From JAMXLO01 sp036265005 (GTDB lineage Bacteria; Pseudomonadota; Alphaproteobacteria; Acetobacterales; Acetobacteraceae), in contig DATAPW010000170.1 of assembly GCA_036265005.1 (NCBI GenBank), positions 1-8,009 on the forward strand: 8,009 nucleotides of DNA. The letters are read 5' to 3'. Positions 6,521 to 8,009 of this stretch are shown piece after piece. Under the pieces are notes generated by a model, which made no database searches, was not told the DNA's origin, and saw only the letters and a list, made by a program, of their open reading frames with translations. The position numbers were made by a program, and so were the translations under genes. Every line of letters starts with the position of its first letter. The first letter of the stretch is position 1.

Positions 6521-6851
6521 TCAGCCCGGGCGCCGGCGTCAGCATTGCTGCCGGCGTGACGGATATGCGCCGTGGCTCTGGTGGGTTAGCGGCCATGGTC
6601 CAGCAGCAACTCGGTCAAGATCCATTCAGCGGGGCATTGTTCCTCTTCCGGGGTCGGCGAGGCCATCTTTTGAAGATCTTGGCTTGGGACGGCCAAGCCC
6701 TGGTGCTGTATGCCAAGCGCGCGGCAAATTCGTTTGGCCGCAAGCCAAGCAGGGCGCCGTATCACTCACGCCGGCGCAGCTGTCGATGCTCATTGAAGGG
6801 ATCGATTGGCGCACGCCTGTGCGCACCTGGCAGCCAGCGATGGCGGGCTGA
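6517..6851 (+). pseudogene. IS66 tnpB (Orf2-like), frameshifted
   Basis: TnpB is the small IS66 accessory protein of unknown biochemical role, usually about 115 residues. The first 68 codons match it well: VSIAAGVTDMRRG, GLAAMVQQQLGQDPFSGALF, LFRGRRGHLLKILAWDGQ and LVLYAKR. At about 6721 the frame is lost. The remainder is found two bases out of phase from 6723, starting GKFVWP and continuing QGAVSLTPAQLSMLIEGIDW and RTPVRTWQPAMAG to TGA 6849-6851. Relative to homologues, which carry a few residues between YAKR and the GxFVWP motif, about 7 bases appear deleted. The ATG overlaps the tnpA stop as ATGA, the usual translational coupling in this family. The gene is inactive as read. Confidence 0.88.
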
Positions 6852-6935
6852 AAGATAACTGACTGCGGCCGGTCTTGCTTGAGACGACGCGGGCACATCA
6901 GTGATTTCACCGCCATGCCCTTACGGCTGCGTCGA

Positions 6936-7013
6936 CTCGCCGGCCAGGGCATTCTGCAGGCCGATGGCTGTGGCGGTTTTGGTGAGATCTACCGAGGCGG
7001 TGTGAGCACCGGC
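6936..7013 (+). pseudogene. IS66 tnpC, short internal fragment
   Basis: The frame from 6936 reads LAGQGILQADGCGGFGEIYR and then GG, ending at TGA 7014-7016. This resembles the catalytic-core segment of IS66 TnpC, which commonly reads LAGxxGILQADAYxGFxxLY and contains a conserved aspartate of the DDE centre. Only about 26 residues are recognisable. The large N-terminal part that should lie between tnpB and here is missing, and nothing after 7016 matches TnpC. Bases 7017-7115 hold nothing I can identify. An open frame on the opposite strand here is taken as a shadow. Confidence 0.62.
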
Positions 7014-7115
7014 TGAATACTCCCCAAATGCTGACATTGCACAACCTGCCATCGCCCCTTGCGGCCCACTGACCGCGTCCTCGTCTTGGATTGCGCGCTC
7101 GGCCAAGGGCCATGT

Positions 7116-8009
7116 TCAGCGGTCATTGCGCTTTGAAGGACTATTGTATCCGCTCGGATACCAGGCGCCGAACGTGGATGGAAGCACCGCAACCCCGTGC
7201 GTTGGGGAGTAGTCCAGAGACGGCGGAGCGGGAAACGCATCACTCCTTGCGCCGCCGATCATCCCCTTGGTTGTCTGCACACTGGTCTGAGATCCAGGCG
7301 TGCCGTCTGCCGCCAGAATACAAACATACCGCATAACAGATGGCAGTGACGCGCTCATGTCGGCAACGAGTGCTTTCGTCGCAGCGCTGGTCGGGTAGGC
7401 CGATAGCTGCGTCGCGCCCGTGTATGACACATTGTAGTAGAGCGCGCCGTGGACCTGCAACGTTTTGAAAAGGAGGTTGAAGCCTCTGCTCTGACCTGCC
7501 GGCATCACAGTTGATGCAGGGATACCGATTGTATAGCCCTGCGGAATTGGGCCGGTCAGTCCCTGGGTGTCGATGTCATGCAATGGCCAGATCGGACCGG
7601 CGTTCGCCAGCTGTGATGGGTCTGCCAGCCACTCCATCGTATGGGGCACATAGTAGTTCGGATCAGCGAGTGCTGCCTGCAGCTCATCCTCCCTGAAGTT
7701 GCCCATTGCATCGTTATGACTTGGCTCGTTCGTAGTCTGGTCCTCCATGATAGGGCCAGTGCCATCGTAGATCTGCAACGGGCTGCCGCTAATCTTCGTC
7801 CCGGACGCCTGGACCCCGGCGGTATTCATCGTTGCGGAGCCGATAAACCAAACCAAATACGGCTTGGTGACGTCAGCTCCGCCGATACCACGCCAGCCAT
7901 TGATCGGGGGATCCGACAACACTGTGTCGAGCGGTATGTGAACCATAATACGCTTTCCGGTGATGTGTTCCGTAATTGTCACCAATGGATCGGACGCTGT
8001 GCCGATAAC
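7116..8009 (-). CDS. Hypothetical protein, 5' end beyond the window
   Basis: The minus-strand frame is open from the window edge to TGA at 7118-7116, giving at least 297 residues. A TTG at 7985 could be read as a start, but eight sense codons precede it to the edge with no stop, so the true start probably lies outside. I do not recognise the family. The visible protein is rich in Gly, Ala, Pro, Thr and Ser and has no clear membrane helix in this part. It contains stretches such as YLVWFIGSATMNTAGVQASG (51-70), ADPNYYVPHTMEWLADPSQL (115-134) and LYYNVSYTGATQLSAYPTS (190-208), and a single cysteine (230). The alternating hydrophobic and polar pattern suggests a beta-rich, perhaps secreted or surface, protein, but that is only an impression. 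By eye it is less GC-rich than the efflux genes, which may mean a different origin. Its 3' end lies about 100 bases from IS66 debris, so the C-terminus may be altered. Confidence 0.72.
   Translation of the reverse strand, partial: VIGTASDPLVTITEHITGKRIMVHIPLDTVLSDPPINGWRGIGGADVTKPYLVWFIGSATMNTAGVQASGTKISGSPLQIYDGTGPIMEDQTTNEPSHNDAMGNFREDELQAALADPNYYVPHTMEWLADPSQLANAGPIWPLHDIDTQGLTGPIPQGYTIGIPASTVMPAGQSRGFNLLFKTLQVHGALYYNVSYTGATQLSAYPTSAATKALVADMSASLPSVMRYVCILAADGTPGSQTSVQTTKGMIGGARSDAFPAPPSLDYSPTHGVAVLPSTFGAWYPSGYNSPSKRNDR

Larger units (their letters stand above)
6119..7016 (+). mobile_element. Degenerate IS66-family insertion sequence remnant
   Basis: Three pieces lie in the canonical IS66 order and orientation: tnpA, then tnpB overlapping by ATGA, then a scrap of tnpC. 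Both tnpA and tnpB carry frame breaks. Most of tnpC is gone: only about 85 bases separate the tnpB stop from a segment that normally lies far inside TnpC. I could not find the terminal inverted repeats (IS66 ends usually begin GTAA) or a target duplication, so the limits given are those of recognisable coding sequence. Bases 6029-6118 probably hold the left non-coding end or the boundary with the DUF1254 remnant, but I see no defined feature there. Confidence 0.8.

Noticed and set aside
6921..7106. 61-codon minus-strand open frame over the tnpC scrap
   Set aside because: The plus strand gives a better family match (GILQADG...GF...Y) in the correct IS66 order; the antisense frame has no recognised pattern.

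Overview
The window is GC-rich and reads as chromosome or large-plasmid DNA of a proteobacterium. An alpha- or beta-proteobacterium is the best guess, from the MexEF/BpeEF-like efflux genes, the IS66-family transposase style and a typical winged-helix regulator fragment. The genus cannot be named from the sequence alone.

The intact core (about 481-5772) is a Gram-negative RND multidrug-efflux locus. A TetR-family repressor gene runs rightward (5182-5772). Divergent from it, an inner-membrane adaptor (3682-4932) and a full-length HAE1-type RND pump (481-3669) form a leftward two-gene operon with 12 bases between them. The 249-base divergent intergenic region carries two tandem copies of the palindrome GATAG-N6-CTATC, centres 28 bases apart, which are the obvious candidate operator. 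The likely logic is that the TetR protein represses its own gene and the pump operon until a ligand is bound. No outer-membrane channel gene is present in the window.

Both flanks are decayed DNA. On the left, an N-terminal fragment of an IS66-family TnpC transposase (about 267-508, + strand) abuts and slightly overlaps the 3' end of the pump gene. Beyond it is the start of a leftward winged-helix regulator gene that runs off the window (1-168). On the right of tetR lies a frameshifted C-terminal remnant of a DUF1254/DUF1214-type protein (about 5863-6028, - strand). It is followed by an IS66-family remnant (about 6119-7016, + strand) with a frameshifted tnpA, a frameshifted tnpB and a scrap of mid-tnpC.

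The last gene (7116-8009, - strand) is open at the window edge. It encodes at least 297 residues of a protein I do not recognise.

I see no tRNA, rRNA, CRISPR array or origin. The efflux system itself is of a known type. The points worth a second look are the tandem operator, the TTG start of tetR, the complementary IS66 fragments on both sides of the efflux locus, the cryptic DUF1254 remnant and the unidentified terminal gene.
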